A stretch of DNA of 38,367 nucleotides from assembly GCA_016190945.1 (NCBI GenBank), contig JACPPO010000060.1:1-38367 (forward strand), written 5' to 3'. This DNA is from Acidobacteriota bacterium (GTDB taxonomy: Bacteria > Acidobacteriota > Vicinamibacteria > Vicinamibacterales > UBA2999). The stretch's first letter is position 1. Each line of letters starts with the position of its first letter. This document shows, piece after piece, positions 1-10,572 of this stretch. The notes under the pieces were generated by a model. That model had not been told where the DNA came from and ran no database searches. It saw only the letters and a list, made by a program, of their open reading frames with translations. The translations under genes and the position numbers were made by a program.

Positions 1-410
1 CGGCGACGACAACATCGTCTGGAGCACCCGCGGCGACGACAACATCGTCTGGAGCACCCGCGACGACGACAACATCGTCTGGAGCACCCGCGACGACGAC
101 AACATCGTCTGGAGCACCCGCGGCGACGACAACATCGTCTGGAGCACCCGCGACGACGACAACATCGTCTGGAGCACCCGCGACGACGATAACATCGTCT
201 GGAGCACCCGCGACGACGACAACATCGTCTGGAGCACCCGCGACGACGATAACATCGTCTGGAGCACTGCGCACTCGGAGAACATCGTGTGGAGCACCGA
301 TTGCGGGGGCGCGGACTGCCAGGGCGTTGTCTGGGGAGCGCGCGGCGATGACAACATCGTCTGGAGCACCCGCGGCGACGACAACATCGTCTGGAGCACG
401 GGAGACGTTG
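1..410 (+). repeat. 30-bp tandem repeat coding a 10-residue unit
   Basis: A 30-bp unit is repeated head to tail from the first base. Ten units are nearly identical up to about position 300. A degenerate unit follows, then two good units (about 343-402), then a last degenerate one. In reading frame 2 each unit codes (G/D)DDNIVWSTR. Units differ by only a base or two, such as GGC versus GAC and GAC versus GAT. This points to recent expansion by slippage or recombination. The array starts before the window, so its full length is unknown. Confidence 0.95.
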
Positions 411-478
411 ACCAGATTCTCTGGCCTGCGGCGCAGCCCGTCGACAACCGGCGCCGGGCGATACCCGGCGGCCACTGA
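2..478 (+). CDS. C-terminal part of a DNIVW-repeat protein (probable S8 peptidase), 5' partial
   Basis: The frame starting at base 2 is open to the TGA at 476-478, giving at least 158 residues. No start is visible because the gene enters from the left edge. The peptide is almost wholly a 10-residue repeat, DDNIVWSTRG. A divergent part follows (SENIVWSTDCGG, CQGVVWGAR), then a repeat-free tail ending IPGGH. Tails rich in DNIVWGT-type repeats are, to my knowledge, typical of secreted subtilisin-like (S8) peptidases of acidobacteria. The peptidase domain itself is not in the window, so that function is inferred. Regularly spaced Trp and acidic residues suggest a stacked surface-exposed domain. 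It reads in the same direction as the c-di-GMP gene that follows. Confidence 0.75.
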   Translation, partial: GDDNIVWSTRGDDNIVWSTRDDDNIVWSTRDDDNIVWSTRGDDNIVWSTRDDDNIVWSTRDDDNIVWSTRDDDNIVWSTRDDDNIVWSTAHSENIVWSTDCGGADCQGVVWGARGDDNIVWSTRGDDNIVWSTGDVDQILWPAAQPVDNRRRAIPGGH

Positions 479-488
479 AGGAAGAATC

Positions 489-536
489 ATGAGAACCCGC
501 GTCACGATTATCTGGCTGCCCGATCTCGCGAAGTAG
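489..536 (+). CDS. possible 15-residue leader ORF
   Basis: An ATG at 489 follows a good purine-rich ribosome site (GAAGGAAGA). It opens a 15-codon frame, MRTRVTIIWLPDLAK, ended by TAG. The frame is the same as the following HD-GYP gene but is separated from it by TAG (534) and TAA (543). The downstream gene's own ribosome site is weak. This could be a translated leader that couples to it, or a broken former start. Nothing else supports it. Confidence 0.25.
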   Translation: MRTRVTIIWLPDLAK

Positions 537-560
537 GAGCGTTAAGATAAGGGCCTGTCA

Positions 561-3847
<3,287 letters not shown>

Positions 3848-4016
3848 TCATCATACGGGGTGTGCTGGTCCCGTAGGGGGTACACTTCACGCGGCATCGG
3901 TTGTCACGGTTCTGATCACCGACCTAGCTAGTGCCGGTCACGCCTCGATCGCGCAGTCGCCGAAGCCAGATCCGGGATGGAGCAATGGGGAAAATGAAAC
4001 CTACTGCTTTCTTCCG

Positions 4017-4790
4017 TTACATGCCGGTGATGTGGAAACCTGAATCGACCATCAGCACTTCCCCGGTGACGCCCCTGCCAGCATCGCTGAGAAGAAAGGC
4101 TGCGGCTTCCCCGATTTCGCCCGCCTCGACGTTCCGCCTCAACGGAGCCCGGTCGCGATAAACGTTGAGAATATTCGAGAAACCGGAGATGCCGGCGGCC
4201 GCCAGCGTCTTGATGGGTCCCGCCGAAATCGCGTTGACACGGATGTTCCTTGGGCCGACGTCGGCCGCCAGATAACGAACGGTCGCTTCCAGCGCGGCCT
4301 TGGCGACGCCCATCACGTTGTAGTTCGGGAAGACGCGCTCGCTGCCGAGGTAGGTCAGCGTCACGACGCTGCCGCCGCCTCGCTTCTCCATGAGCGGCAC
4401 GGCGCCTTTGGTGAGCGCAATCAGGGAGTACGCGGAGATGTCGAGGGCGATGCGGAAACCCTCGCGCGTCGTGTTGGTGAATGGCGAGGAGAGCTCCTCC
4501 CGAAGCGCAAACGCGACGCCGTGCACCAAGAAGTCAAGGCCACCGAACTCCTGGTCGATCCTCGCGAACACCGCCTCGATGTCGGTGTCGGACGAGACAT
4601 CGCACGGAAGAACGAGCGCCGGCTCGCCAAGCCCCTGCGACAGCTCGTTGACGTGTTCCTCGAACCGGTCTTGATAGGTGAGCGCGAGGCGGGCGCCGCG
4701 GCAGGCCATCGCCTGGGCGATCGCCCACGCGATCGACCGCTTGTTGGCGACACCGACGATCAGGCCATGTTTGCCGGTGAAATCGGCCAA
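4017..4790 (-). CDS. fabI: enoyl-[acyl-carrier-protein] reductase (NADH)
   Basis: Reduces trans-2-enoyl-ACP in the last step of each fatty-acid elongation round; cytosolic, short-chain dehydrogenase fold. The 257 residues fit the family. The nucleotide-binding start reads GVANKRSIAWAIA (13-25). The catalytic stretch YLGSERVFPNYNVMGVAK holds Tyr147, Tyr157 and Lys164, which correspond to E. coli Tyr146, Tyr156 and Lys163. The conserved NAISAGPIKTLAA follows. It starts 3 nt after the stop of the gene at 4794-5525, so the two are probably cotranscribed. No other fatty-acid synthesis gene is adjacent. Confidence 0.97.
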   Translation of the reverse strand: MADFTGKHGLIVGVANKRSIAWAIAQAMACRGARLALTYQDRFEEHVNELSQGLGEPALVLPCDVSSDTDIEAVFARIDQEFGGLDFLVHGVAFALREELSSPFTNTTREGFRIALDISAYSLIALTKGAVPLMEKRGGGSVVTLTYLGSERVFPNYNVMGVAKAALEATVRYLAADVGPRNIRVNAISAGPIKTLAAAGISGFSNILNVYRDRAPLRRNVEAGEIGEAAAFLLSDAGRGVTGEVLMVDSGFHITGM

Positions 4791-4793
4791 CCG

Positions 4794-5525
4794 CTACCGC
4801 CCGCGCTTGCGTCCGCCGCCACGGCCTGCCCCCTGGCCCAGCCTGTTGCCGCGCGGGCCACCGGGATGTCCGGGACGCTTGCCCGGCGGCCGCCCTTGCT
4901 CGGAGCCGGCTCGCGAACCGTCGGAGCCGTGACGCGGTCCCCCGAATCGTGGGGGCTGTGAGCCCCCCTGCGCACGCACCGGGCGGCGCCCCTGGCCAAA
5001 GCGCTGACCGGGCCTATTGCCGTCGAACTCCCGGCCGCCGCGGCCGCCGGGCTGGCGAATCGTAAAATCTGGAGCCTTGCGCTCCGGTAGCTGGCCCTCA
5101 GGACGAGGCAGCGTGGCGCGAATCAACCGGCGATGAACCGGGCCATCCTCCTCATCGCTGCCTGCGGCCGCCATCGGCTCCGCATCGGCGTCGGAGGCGG
5201 CGCTGTCAGGTGGCGTCTGGGGCTCAGACGCTTCGGGAGAAGCCTCGTCCCCAGTGGACGCCTCGTCCAGCGGCTCGGTGTCCTCCGATGCTCTGCGTGG
5301 ACGAAGCATACCCTCCACCGGGTCGCCAGCCGCGGCATCCGGCCGCTTCCGACGCGGCGACGGCACCTTCGCCGCTTTGTAGTCATGGTCCGCGTCGCAC
5401 GTGGTGCAGCGCGTCTGCTTCACCTGGTCGTCAATCATCGCCACGACGGCGTGATTCGTGATGCGGCGCTCGCGCGGACAATAGTCATCCAGAATGTCAC
5501 CGAGCCGAAGCCGGCGTTGCTGCAT
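4794..5525 (-). CDS. hypothetical protein: Cys-containing head, acidic linker, RGG-rich tail
   Basis: 243 residues, family not recognised by name. The N-terminal 60 residues look folded and hold Cys16 (YCPRERR) and a CTTC pair at about 39-42 (TRCTTCDADH), which could bind zinc. Residues about 75-130 are acidic and Ser/Pro/Ala rich, and probably disordered. The last 100 residues are Gly/Arg/Pro rich with RGG-like spacing (GGRGGREF, GRGGGRKRGR), as seen in nucleic-acid-binding tails. GGGGGAG sits just before the ATG. It is transcribed with fabI. An RNA-linked role is only a guess from composition. Confidence 0.8.
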   Translation of the reverse strand: MQQRRLRLGDILDDYCPRERRITNHAVVAMIDDQVKQTRCTTCDADHDYKAAKVPSPRRKRPDAAAGDPVEGMLRPRRASEDTEPLDEASTGDEASPEASEPQTPPDSAASDADAEPMAAAGSDEEDGPVHRRLIRATLPRPEGQLPERKAPDFTIRQPGGRGGREFDGNRPGQRFGQGRRPVRAQGGSQPPRFGGPRHGSDGSRAGSEQGRPPGKRPGHPGGPRGNRLGQGAGRGGGRKRGR

Positions 5526-5619
5526 TACTCCCCCGGAGCCGTTCCTTTCAGGTGGGATGCGAAAGGATGTAGGTAGCGGAAGTCTAGCAAATCAAATCCC
5601 AAATCCCAAACCCCAAAAA

Positions 5620-5725
5620 CCAGTCACAGGCTCTGCCCTTGTTATCCCAGTAGAGCCCGCGACTGGCGGCCGGCCTCTCTTGGCGCGCCTCGCGCGCCCA
5701 AAACCGCTGTACGGCTGCGGCACGC
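5620..5725. repeat. dispersed palindromic repeat A, copy 1
   Basis: About 100 bp with three dyads. Arms at 5620-5633 and 5653-5666 pair 12 of 14 bases (CCAGTCACAGGCTC with GAGCCCGCGACTGG). GGCGCGC and GCGCGCC at 5682-5698 form a perfect stem around CTC. CCGC and GCGG at 5704-5720 form a short one. A clearly homologous copy lies at 32435-32531. It fills most of the gap between the gene starting at 5525 and argH. The rest of the gap holds an A/C-rich stretch of AAATCCC-type heptads (about 5590-5619) and nothing else recognised. A REP-like element is the best description. Confidence 0.8.
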
Positions 5726-5839
5726 TCGCGGGTCGCGTGCCAGGCGCGCATCGTGCCACGCAACGAGTAGAAGATTCTCGTTGGGAGCCGTATGGCGGTC
5801 CCAGGCCTTGGGCGGGGTTTCGGTGGGACTTGGGATCGG

Positions 5840-7228
5840 TCATTGGGACTGGGGATTCGCGCTCGCCAGCCACGCGCGGCATTCGTCAAGCGCCTTGCGG
5901 ACCGCCTCCGGGTTGGTGGACTGCGCCGTCCGGCGGGCCTGGACCGAGGCCAGCGCCGTGGCGGCCCGTGGCGCGTCGGCGCCGAACATGTCGCTGGCCT
6001 CGCGCCATTGCTCCAGGGTCAGCGTGCTGAAATCGCGCCCCTCGGCGAGAAGTCGCCTGACCATGGCGCCGACGACTTCATGCGCGCGCCTGAACGGCAT
6101 ACCGCGCGATACCAGGTAGTCGGCTACGTCAGTCGCGAGGAGCAGGCCGGATGCGGCGCGCTCTGTGCGCTCGGCATTGAGCGTCAGCCGTGAGACCACA
6201 GCGTGCGCCGCGGCAACGGATGCTGCCAGCGTCGCCTCGGCGTCAAATACCGCTTCCTTGTCTTCCTGCAGATCCTTGTTGTAGCCGCTCGGTAGGCCCT
6301 TCATCGTAACGAGCCAGCCCGTCAGCCGGCCGATCGCGCGCCCCGCTTTCCCGCGTACGAGCTCGAGCGGATCCGGATTCTTCTTCTGCGGCATCATGCT
6401 GCTGCCGGTCGCCGAGGCGTCTGCCAAATCGAAGAACCCGTGTTCCTCCCCGGTGAAGATGACCAGGTCCTCGGCCACGCGGCTGAGATGCACCATTGCC
6501 AGGGACGTCGCGTACAGAAACGACGCGACGAAATCGCGGTCAGATGAGGCATCCATGCTGTTACCGACAATGCGGGAGAAGCCCAGTGCACGTGCGATCC
6601 GCGTAGTATCGACTGGGTAGCTTGTTCCCGCCACGGCGCCCGATCCGAGCGTCAGGGCGTCGGCTTCCTCAGCCGCCGTCGCCAGCCGCGCGTGGTCGCG
6701 GCGCAGTGCGGCGGCGTGGCAAAGGAAGTAGTGCGCCACGAGCACCGGCTGTGCGCGGCGCAGATGAGTGTAGGCCGGCATCAGCGCCGAACCGGCACGC
6801 TCGGCCTGGTCCGCGCACGCGGCCACGAGCGCCGCCACGCCGCCCTGGAGTGCGGGGATGCGCCGACGCAGGTACAGACGCAGGTCGAGTGACACCTGCT
6901 CGTTCCGCGAGCGGCCGGTATGGAGGCGACGGCCAGCGTCGCCGATCCGTTCGACGAGCTTGCGTTCAACGAAGCTGTGAATATCTTCGTCTGGGCCGGA
7001 AACGTACGACGAGTCGTACCGGCCTTCCTCGAGGATCGCCTTCAGCCCGGACACCATCGCGCGGGTGTCCTCGTCAGACACGACGCCGGCGGCCCCGAGC
7101 GCCTCCGCCCACGCGATGCTGCCGGTCACATCGTCTTCGAAGAGCGCGCGATCGAATCCGAATGACACCCCGAAGTCAAACGCCGCCGGATCGGACGCGA
7201 CGTCGAACCGGCCAGACCAGAGCGTCAT
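5840..7228 (-). CDS. argH: argininosuccinate lyase
   Basis: Cleaves argininosuccinate to arginine and fumarate, the final step of the pathway; cytosolic homotetramer of the fumarase/aspartase superfamily. The 462 residues are of usual length. The superfamily signature is clear (GSSMMPQKKNPDP), as are HTGRSRNEQVSLD and the N-terminal LWSGRF. Its ATG overlaps the TGA of the upstream argG-like gene (ATGA), so it is the last gene of the argR / argG-like / argH operon. The last codons run into a low-complexity CCCAGTCCCAATG stretch that continues into the intergenic repeat zone, so the exact C-terminus may vary among relatives. Confidence 0.97.
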   Translation of the reverse strand: MTLWSGRFDVASDPAAFDFGVSFGFDRALFEDDVTGSIAWAEALGAAGVVSDEDTRAMVSGLKAILEEGRYDSSYVSGPDEDIHSFVERKLVERIGDAGRRLHTGRSRNEQVSLDLRLYLRRRIPALQGGVAALVAACADQAERAGSALMPAYTHLRRAQPVLVAHYFLCHAAALRRDHARLATAAEEADALTLGSGAVAGTSYPVDTTRIARALGFSRIVGNSMDASSDRDFVASFLYATSLAMVHLSRVAEDLVIFTGEEHGFFDLADASATGSSMMPQKKNPDPLELVRGKAGRAIGRLTGWLVTMKGLPSGYNKDLQEDKEAVFDAEATLAASVAAAHAVVSRLTLNAERTERAASGLLLATDVADYLVSRGMPFRRAHEVVGAMVRRLLAEGRDFSTLTLEQWREASDMFGADAPRAATALASVQARRTAQSTNPEAVRKALDECRAWLASANPQSQ

Positions 7229-8193
7229 GCGCGGGGGACCGCCGCGTGTTCATGCTCGGCGGCCTCCGACGTGAGGAGCGTGCCCTTAAACAGCGTGATG
7301 CGCACCGAGCCCGTCACGCTCTCCTGCACCACGGCATTGACGGCGTCCATCGCCTCGCGCATCGGGGTGAACCATAAGCCGTTCCACACCAGGTGAGCGT
7401 ATTCGGCCGCCCTGCCAAGCTTGAGCCGCGCCAGCTCCGGGGGGTGTAGAGACGTTTCAAGCGCCGAGTGGGCGGCGTGCAGGACGACCGCGGCAGGAGC
7501 CTCGTACACGTGGCGCACACGGACGCCAGCCACGTCACGTTCCGCCTCCGCAATCCGGCCCACACCGTGCCGGCCGGCGATGATCGACAGGCTCTCGATC
7601 AGCTCTGCCAGTGCCATCGGCACGCCGTTGATGGCCGCCGGCACCCCCCGCTCGAAGGAAATCTCGACGCACGCCGGCGTGTCCGGCGCCTCTGCCGGCG
7701 GCCTCGTGACGGTATACGCGCGTCCCCAGAGGTTGGCATGCGTGCTGTGCGGAGGTGCGAGTGCGCGCGCCGCGGCAATCACGCGGATGTCCGGGTTGAG
7801 CGCCCGCGCGCTGGCGTCCATGCGCTTCTGATCCATGCCGATGCAGCCGTGCGCAGTCGCGGTCGCCTGTTCGATCGAGGCAATCTCAAGCAGTTTCTTG
7901 GCAATGAGCGGCCGCCCGAGCGCGGCGGCCATCGGGTCGCGTCCCTCGTACAAAGCACCGGCCTGCAGCGCGGGCAGCACGAAGTCGCGGGCGAACTCCT
8001 CCCGGACGTCGAGCACGTGCGCCCGCACGGCGCCGGCCGCCAGCGCGCGATCGCGGATTTCTTCGAGGTCGCGCCCCTGCCCGAAATCCAGCGTCAAGGT
8101 CACGATCTCGGCGTCATATGCCTCGGCCAGCCACGAAATGACCGCTGAGATCGGGAGGCCGCCTCCGTAAGCGAGAACAATCCGCTCCCTCAT
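7225..8193 (-). CDS. degenerate argininosuccinate synthase-like protein (type-1 fold, key motifs lost)
   Basis: 322 residues from the ATG at 8193, which overlaps the argR stop (ATGA). It is alignable by eye to type-1 argininosuccinate synthases (about 400 residues): LTLDFGQGRDLEE, RPLIAKKLLEIA, ALNPDIRVIA, ANLWGRAY, GRHGVGRI, YEAPA, LVWNGLWF. The ATP PP-loop SGGLDTS reads GGGLPIS, losing the Ser, Asp and Thr. The second signature, GATGKGNDQVRF in the family, is shortened to GCIGMDQKRM. About 25-30 residues before ANLWGR are missing and the C-terminus is short. The reading frame is intact and tightly coupled to argR and argH. It is probably not a synthase; it may be a pseudo-enzyme, a regulator or a slowly decaying relic, since a complete type-2 argG lies nearby. 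Confidence 0.85.
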   Translation of the reverse strand: MRERIVLAYGGGLPISAVISWLAEAYDAEIVTLTLDFGQGRDLEEIRDRALAAGAVRAHVLDVREEFARDFVLPALQAGALYEGRDPMAAALGRPLIAKKLLEIASIEQATATAHGCIGMDQKRMDASARALNPDIRVIAAARALAPPHSTHANLWGRAYTVTRPPAEAPDTPACVEISFERGVPAAINGVPMALAELIESLSIIAGRHGVGRIAEAERDVAGVRVRHVYEAPAAVVLHAAHSALETSLHPPELARLKLGRAAEYAHLVWNGLWFTPMREAMDAVNAVVQESVTGSVRITLFKGTLLTSEAAEHEHAAVPRA

Positions 8194-8642
8194 GGTTTGG
8201 ACATTCCTTCGAGCCACTTGACGAGCGCCCGCGCGCGGCGGACGTCGGGCGCGATGGCGAGAATCGTGTCATCGCCGGCAATGGTGCCGAGGACTTCGGG
8301 AAGGCACGCGCCGTCCAGTGCTACGCCGAGCAACTGCGCCTGACCGGGTCCCGTTCGCAGCAGCACGAGCTGCTGAACGCGATCGACGCGCGTCAAATAC
8401 TCGGCGACCGCGCGGTTCAACAACAATTTCGGCGCGTGCCCGTTGGAGCCGGCGGGCATCGGTGCCTGATAGGCGGCATCGCGGCCTCCCTTGACGAGGC
8501 CCAGCTCGCGGATGTCGCGCGACACGGTCGCTTGCGTCACGTCGAACCCCGCGGAACGCACCAAGCGCCGCAGCTGCTCCTGGTTGCGCACCGGCTGCCG
8601 CTGGATCACGTCCAGAATCACCGACTGGCGGCGGGTCTTCAT
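8190..8642 (-). CDS. argR: arginine repressor ArgR
   Basis: DNA-binding regulator of arginine synthesis that uses arginine as corepressor. The 150 residues from MKTRRQ are the usual ArgR length. GGGAG lies 6 nt upstream, so the longer frame starting at 8666 is less likely. The N-terminal winged helix is recognisable (NQEQLRRLV, TQATVSRDIRELGLVK). The C-terminal oligomerisation and arginine-binding domain ends in GTIAGDDTILAIAPDV, the usual arginine-contact region. It is first in the leftward operon and faces the ARG-box-like palindrome at 8678-8699, so autoregulation is likely. Confidence 0.95.
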   Translation of the reverse strand: MKTRRQSVILDVIQRQPVRNQEQLRRLVRSAGFDVTQATVSRDIRELGLVKGGRDAAYQAPMPAGSNGHAPKLLLNRAVAEYLTRVDRVQQLVLLRTGPGQAQLLGVALDGACLPEVLGTIAGDDTILAIAPDVRRARALVKWLEGMSKP

Positions 8643-8670
8643 GGGTAGCTCCCAAGGATACACCAAAGCC

Positions 8671-8699
8671 TTGACTGTTTATGCATAGGAATGTATAAA
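8671..8699 (+). promoter_or_regulatory. argC-operon promoter overlapping an ARG-box-like palindrome
   Basis: A sigma70-like promoter: -35 TTGACT at 8671-8676, a 17-nt spacer, and -10 TATAAA at 8694-8699. A palindrome spans 8678-8699 with arms TTTATGCAT and ATGTATAAA around AGGA, one mismatched pair. It covers the spacer and the -10. This resembles ARG boxes (TGAAT-N4-ATTCA type) in size, A/T content and placement. ArgR bound here would block RNA polymerase and could act on both divergent operons. The leftward promoter was not resolved. Confidence 0.8.
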
Positions 8700-8725
8700 T
8701 ATACCTTTTCGCCCTCTTGGAGAAC

Positions 8726-9766
8726 ATGGCTACAGTTGTCCCTCACGCGACCGATCGGCCCACGGCGGCGTCGCCGGCAGCGCGCACGCGCGTCGCGGTG
8801 GCCGGCGCGACCGGCTACGCCGGGCTGGAGCTGGTCCGCCTGCTGGCCAGGCATCCGACGGTGACGCTGACTGAAGCGATGTCGTCCGGCGCCACCGGCG
8901 CACCGCGGCCCCTCCCGGCGCTGAAGCGTATCTGGGACGGCTCGGTGGCGCCGCTGGACGTGGACCGGCTCGCCGTCAACGCGGACATCCTCTTTCTGGC
9001 GCTGCCCGAGGCGGCGTCGGCCGAGGTGGGGGCCGCGCTTCTCCAGCGCGACAAGCGCGTCATTGACCTGTCCGGCGCCTTCCGCATCCGCAGTGATGCT
9101 GACCGACAGCGCTGGTATCCGGCCACCCCCACGCTTCCGCCCGGAGTTGTCTACGGGCTTTCGGAGCGGCACGCCGAGGCCATTAGCCGCGCAAAGCTCG
9201 TGTCCTGCCCAGGCTGCTATCCGACGGCCGCCCTCCTGGCGCTCGAGCCGCTGGCCGATGCGGGACTGATCGAAGGCGCGATCGTCATCGACGCGAAGTC
9301 GGGGATTTCCGGTGCCGGCAAGACGCCGAGCGACCGGACGCATTTCTGCGAGAACCACGGCAGCGTGGCCGCCTATAGCGTGTTCTCCCACCGGCATACC
9401 GCGGAGATTGAGCAGGAGCTCGGCACATCCGTGACGTTCGTGCCGCACCTGGTCCCGCTCGATCGCGGCATCCTCGAGACGATCTACGTGTCGCTGCGCC
9501 ACGGCACGACCGAGTCACTGGTGACCGATGCGCTGCAGCGCGCGTACGCGTCGGCGCCATTCGTGCGGCTGACCGGAAGCGAGCTGCCCGAGATCAAGCA
9601 TGTCGCCCATGGCAACTTTTGCGACATCGGGTGGCGGGTTGACGAGGCGCGGGGCCGGCTCGTTATGGTGGCGGTCCTTGACAATCTCCTGAAGGGCGCC
9701 GCCGGCCAGGCAGTGCAGAACTTGAATATCCTGCTCGGCCTCGACCAGCGCACGGGCCTGCTGTGA
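8726..9766 (+). CDS. argC: N-acetyl-gamma-glutamyl-phosphate reductase
   Basis: Reduces N-acetylglutamyl phosphate to the semialdehyde with NADPH. 346 residues from the ATG at 8726. TTGGAGA just upstream serves as ribosome site, so the TTG at 8717 in the same frame is less likely to be the start. The N-terminal nucleotide fold reads VAVAGATGYAGLELVRLL (from residue 23). The catalytic cysteine is in CPGCYPTA (second Cys, about 164). GISGAGKTP and the C-terminal VLDNLLKGAAGQAVQN are typical. The first 20 residues form a poorly conserved leader. Its TGA overlaps the GTG of argB (GTGA). First gene of the rightward arg operon. Confidence 0.97.
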   Translation: MATVVPHATDRPTAASPAARTRVAVAGATGYAGLELVRLLARHPTVTLTEAMSSGATGAPRPLPALKRIWDGSVAPLDVDRLAVNADILFLALPEAASAEVGAALLQRDKRVIDLSGAFRIRSDADRQRWYPATPTLPPGVVYGLSERHAEAISRAKLVSCPGCYPTAALLALEPLADAGLIEGAIVIDAKSGISGAGKTPSDRTHFCENHGSVAAYSVFSHRHTAEIEQELGTSVTFVPHLVPLDRGILETIYVSLRHGTTESLVTDALQRAYASAPFVRLTGSELPEIKHVAHGNFCDIGWRVDEARGRLVMVAVLDNLLKGAAGQAVQNLNILLGLDQRTGLL

Positions 9767-10572
9767 CGCGTCGCCTCGTCCTCAAGCTCGGAGGCGAGCT
9801 GCTCGAGCAGCCGGAGGATCTTCAGCGCATCGCCGCGGGCGTCGCATCGCTCGCCGGGCACGCCTCGCTGGTCGTCGTCCATGGCGGCGGGCGGGAAATT
9901 GACCGAGCCCTGGCTGCCGCCGGCATTCCGAAGCAGCAGGTTGACGGCCTCCGTGTCACCGATGCGCGCACGCTCGACATCGTCGTGGCCCTCCTGGCGG
10001 GCGCCATCAATACGCGACTGGTGGTCGCGCTGCGCCGGGCAGGTGCGAGGCCGGTGGGGCTCACGGGAGCCGACGCCGCGGTGGTCACGGTGCGCCGCGC
10101 CTCGCCTGTCGCAAGCGTGACGGGTGCGAAAGTGGACCTGGGACTGGTGGGTTCGCCAATCAACAACGGCTCGCCGCGGCTGCTCACAGACCTGCTCGCG
10201 CACCGTTACGTCCCTGTCGTGGCCTGCGTGGGCGCCACGCGTGACGGCCAGCTCCTCAACGTCAACGCCGACACGCTCGCCTCTCACCTGGCAATCCAGC
10301 TTGGCGCCCGGCGGCTGGTGATTGCCGGCGGCACCTCCGGCGTGCTGGACGCCGACGGACGAACCATCGAGCGGCTCACGTCCCGAGCGGCGGCGCGACT
10401 GATTCGAACGAGCACGGCGAACAAGGGCATGGTGGCCAAGCTTGAGGCGTGCCGCGCCGCGCTCCGGAAAGGCGTCGGCGACGTACTCATCGCGAACGGC
10501 CGCGACGTGCGCATGGAGATCCTGGCTGGCGCCCGGGCGCCGCTCCCTGGCTGCACACAGGTGGTGCGATGA
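9763..10572 (+). CDS. argB: acetylglutamate kinase
   Basis: Phosphorylates N-acetylglutamate with ATP, the second committed step of arginine synthesis. 269 residues with a GTG start overlapping the argC stop. Amino-acid kinase fold: LVLKLGGELLEQ at the N-terminus, VVHGGGREIDRAL, LTGADAAVVTV, LNVNADTLASHLA and IAGGTSGVLD. There is no N-terminal extension of the kind linked to arginine-inhibited hexameric enzymes, so feedback control is uncertain. Its TGA overlaps the ATG of argD. Confidence 0.96.
   Translation: MTRRLVLKLGGELLEQPEDLQRIAAGVASLAGHASLVVVHGGGREIDRALAAAGIPKQQVDGLRVTDARTLDIVVALLAGAINTRLVVALRRAGARPVGLTGADAAVVTVRRASPVASVTGAKVDLGLVGSPINNGSPRLLTDLLAHRYVPVVACVGATRDGQLLNVNADTLASHLAIQLGARRLVIAGGTSGVLDADGRTIERLTSRAAARLIRTSTANKGMVAKLEACRAALRKGVGDVLIANGRDVRMEILAGARAPLPGCTQVVR

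Noticed and set aside
1-410. Possible CRISPR array from regular 30-bp repeats
   Set aside because: Units are directly contiguous with no spacers, and the whole array is an open protein frame.
3921-3932. GACCTAGCTAGT here and its reverse complement at 14704-14715
   Set aside because: A 12-base match with a palindromic core in a 38-kb window may be chance; no other context is shared.
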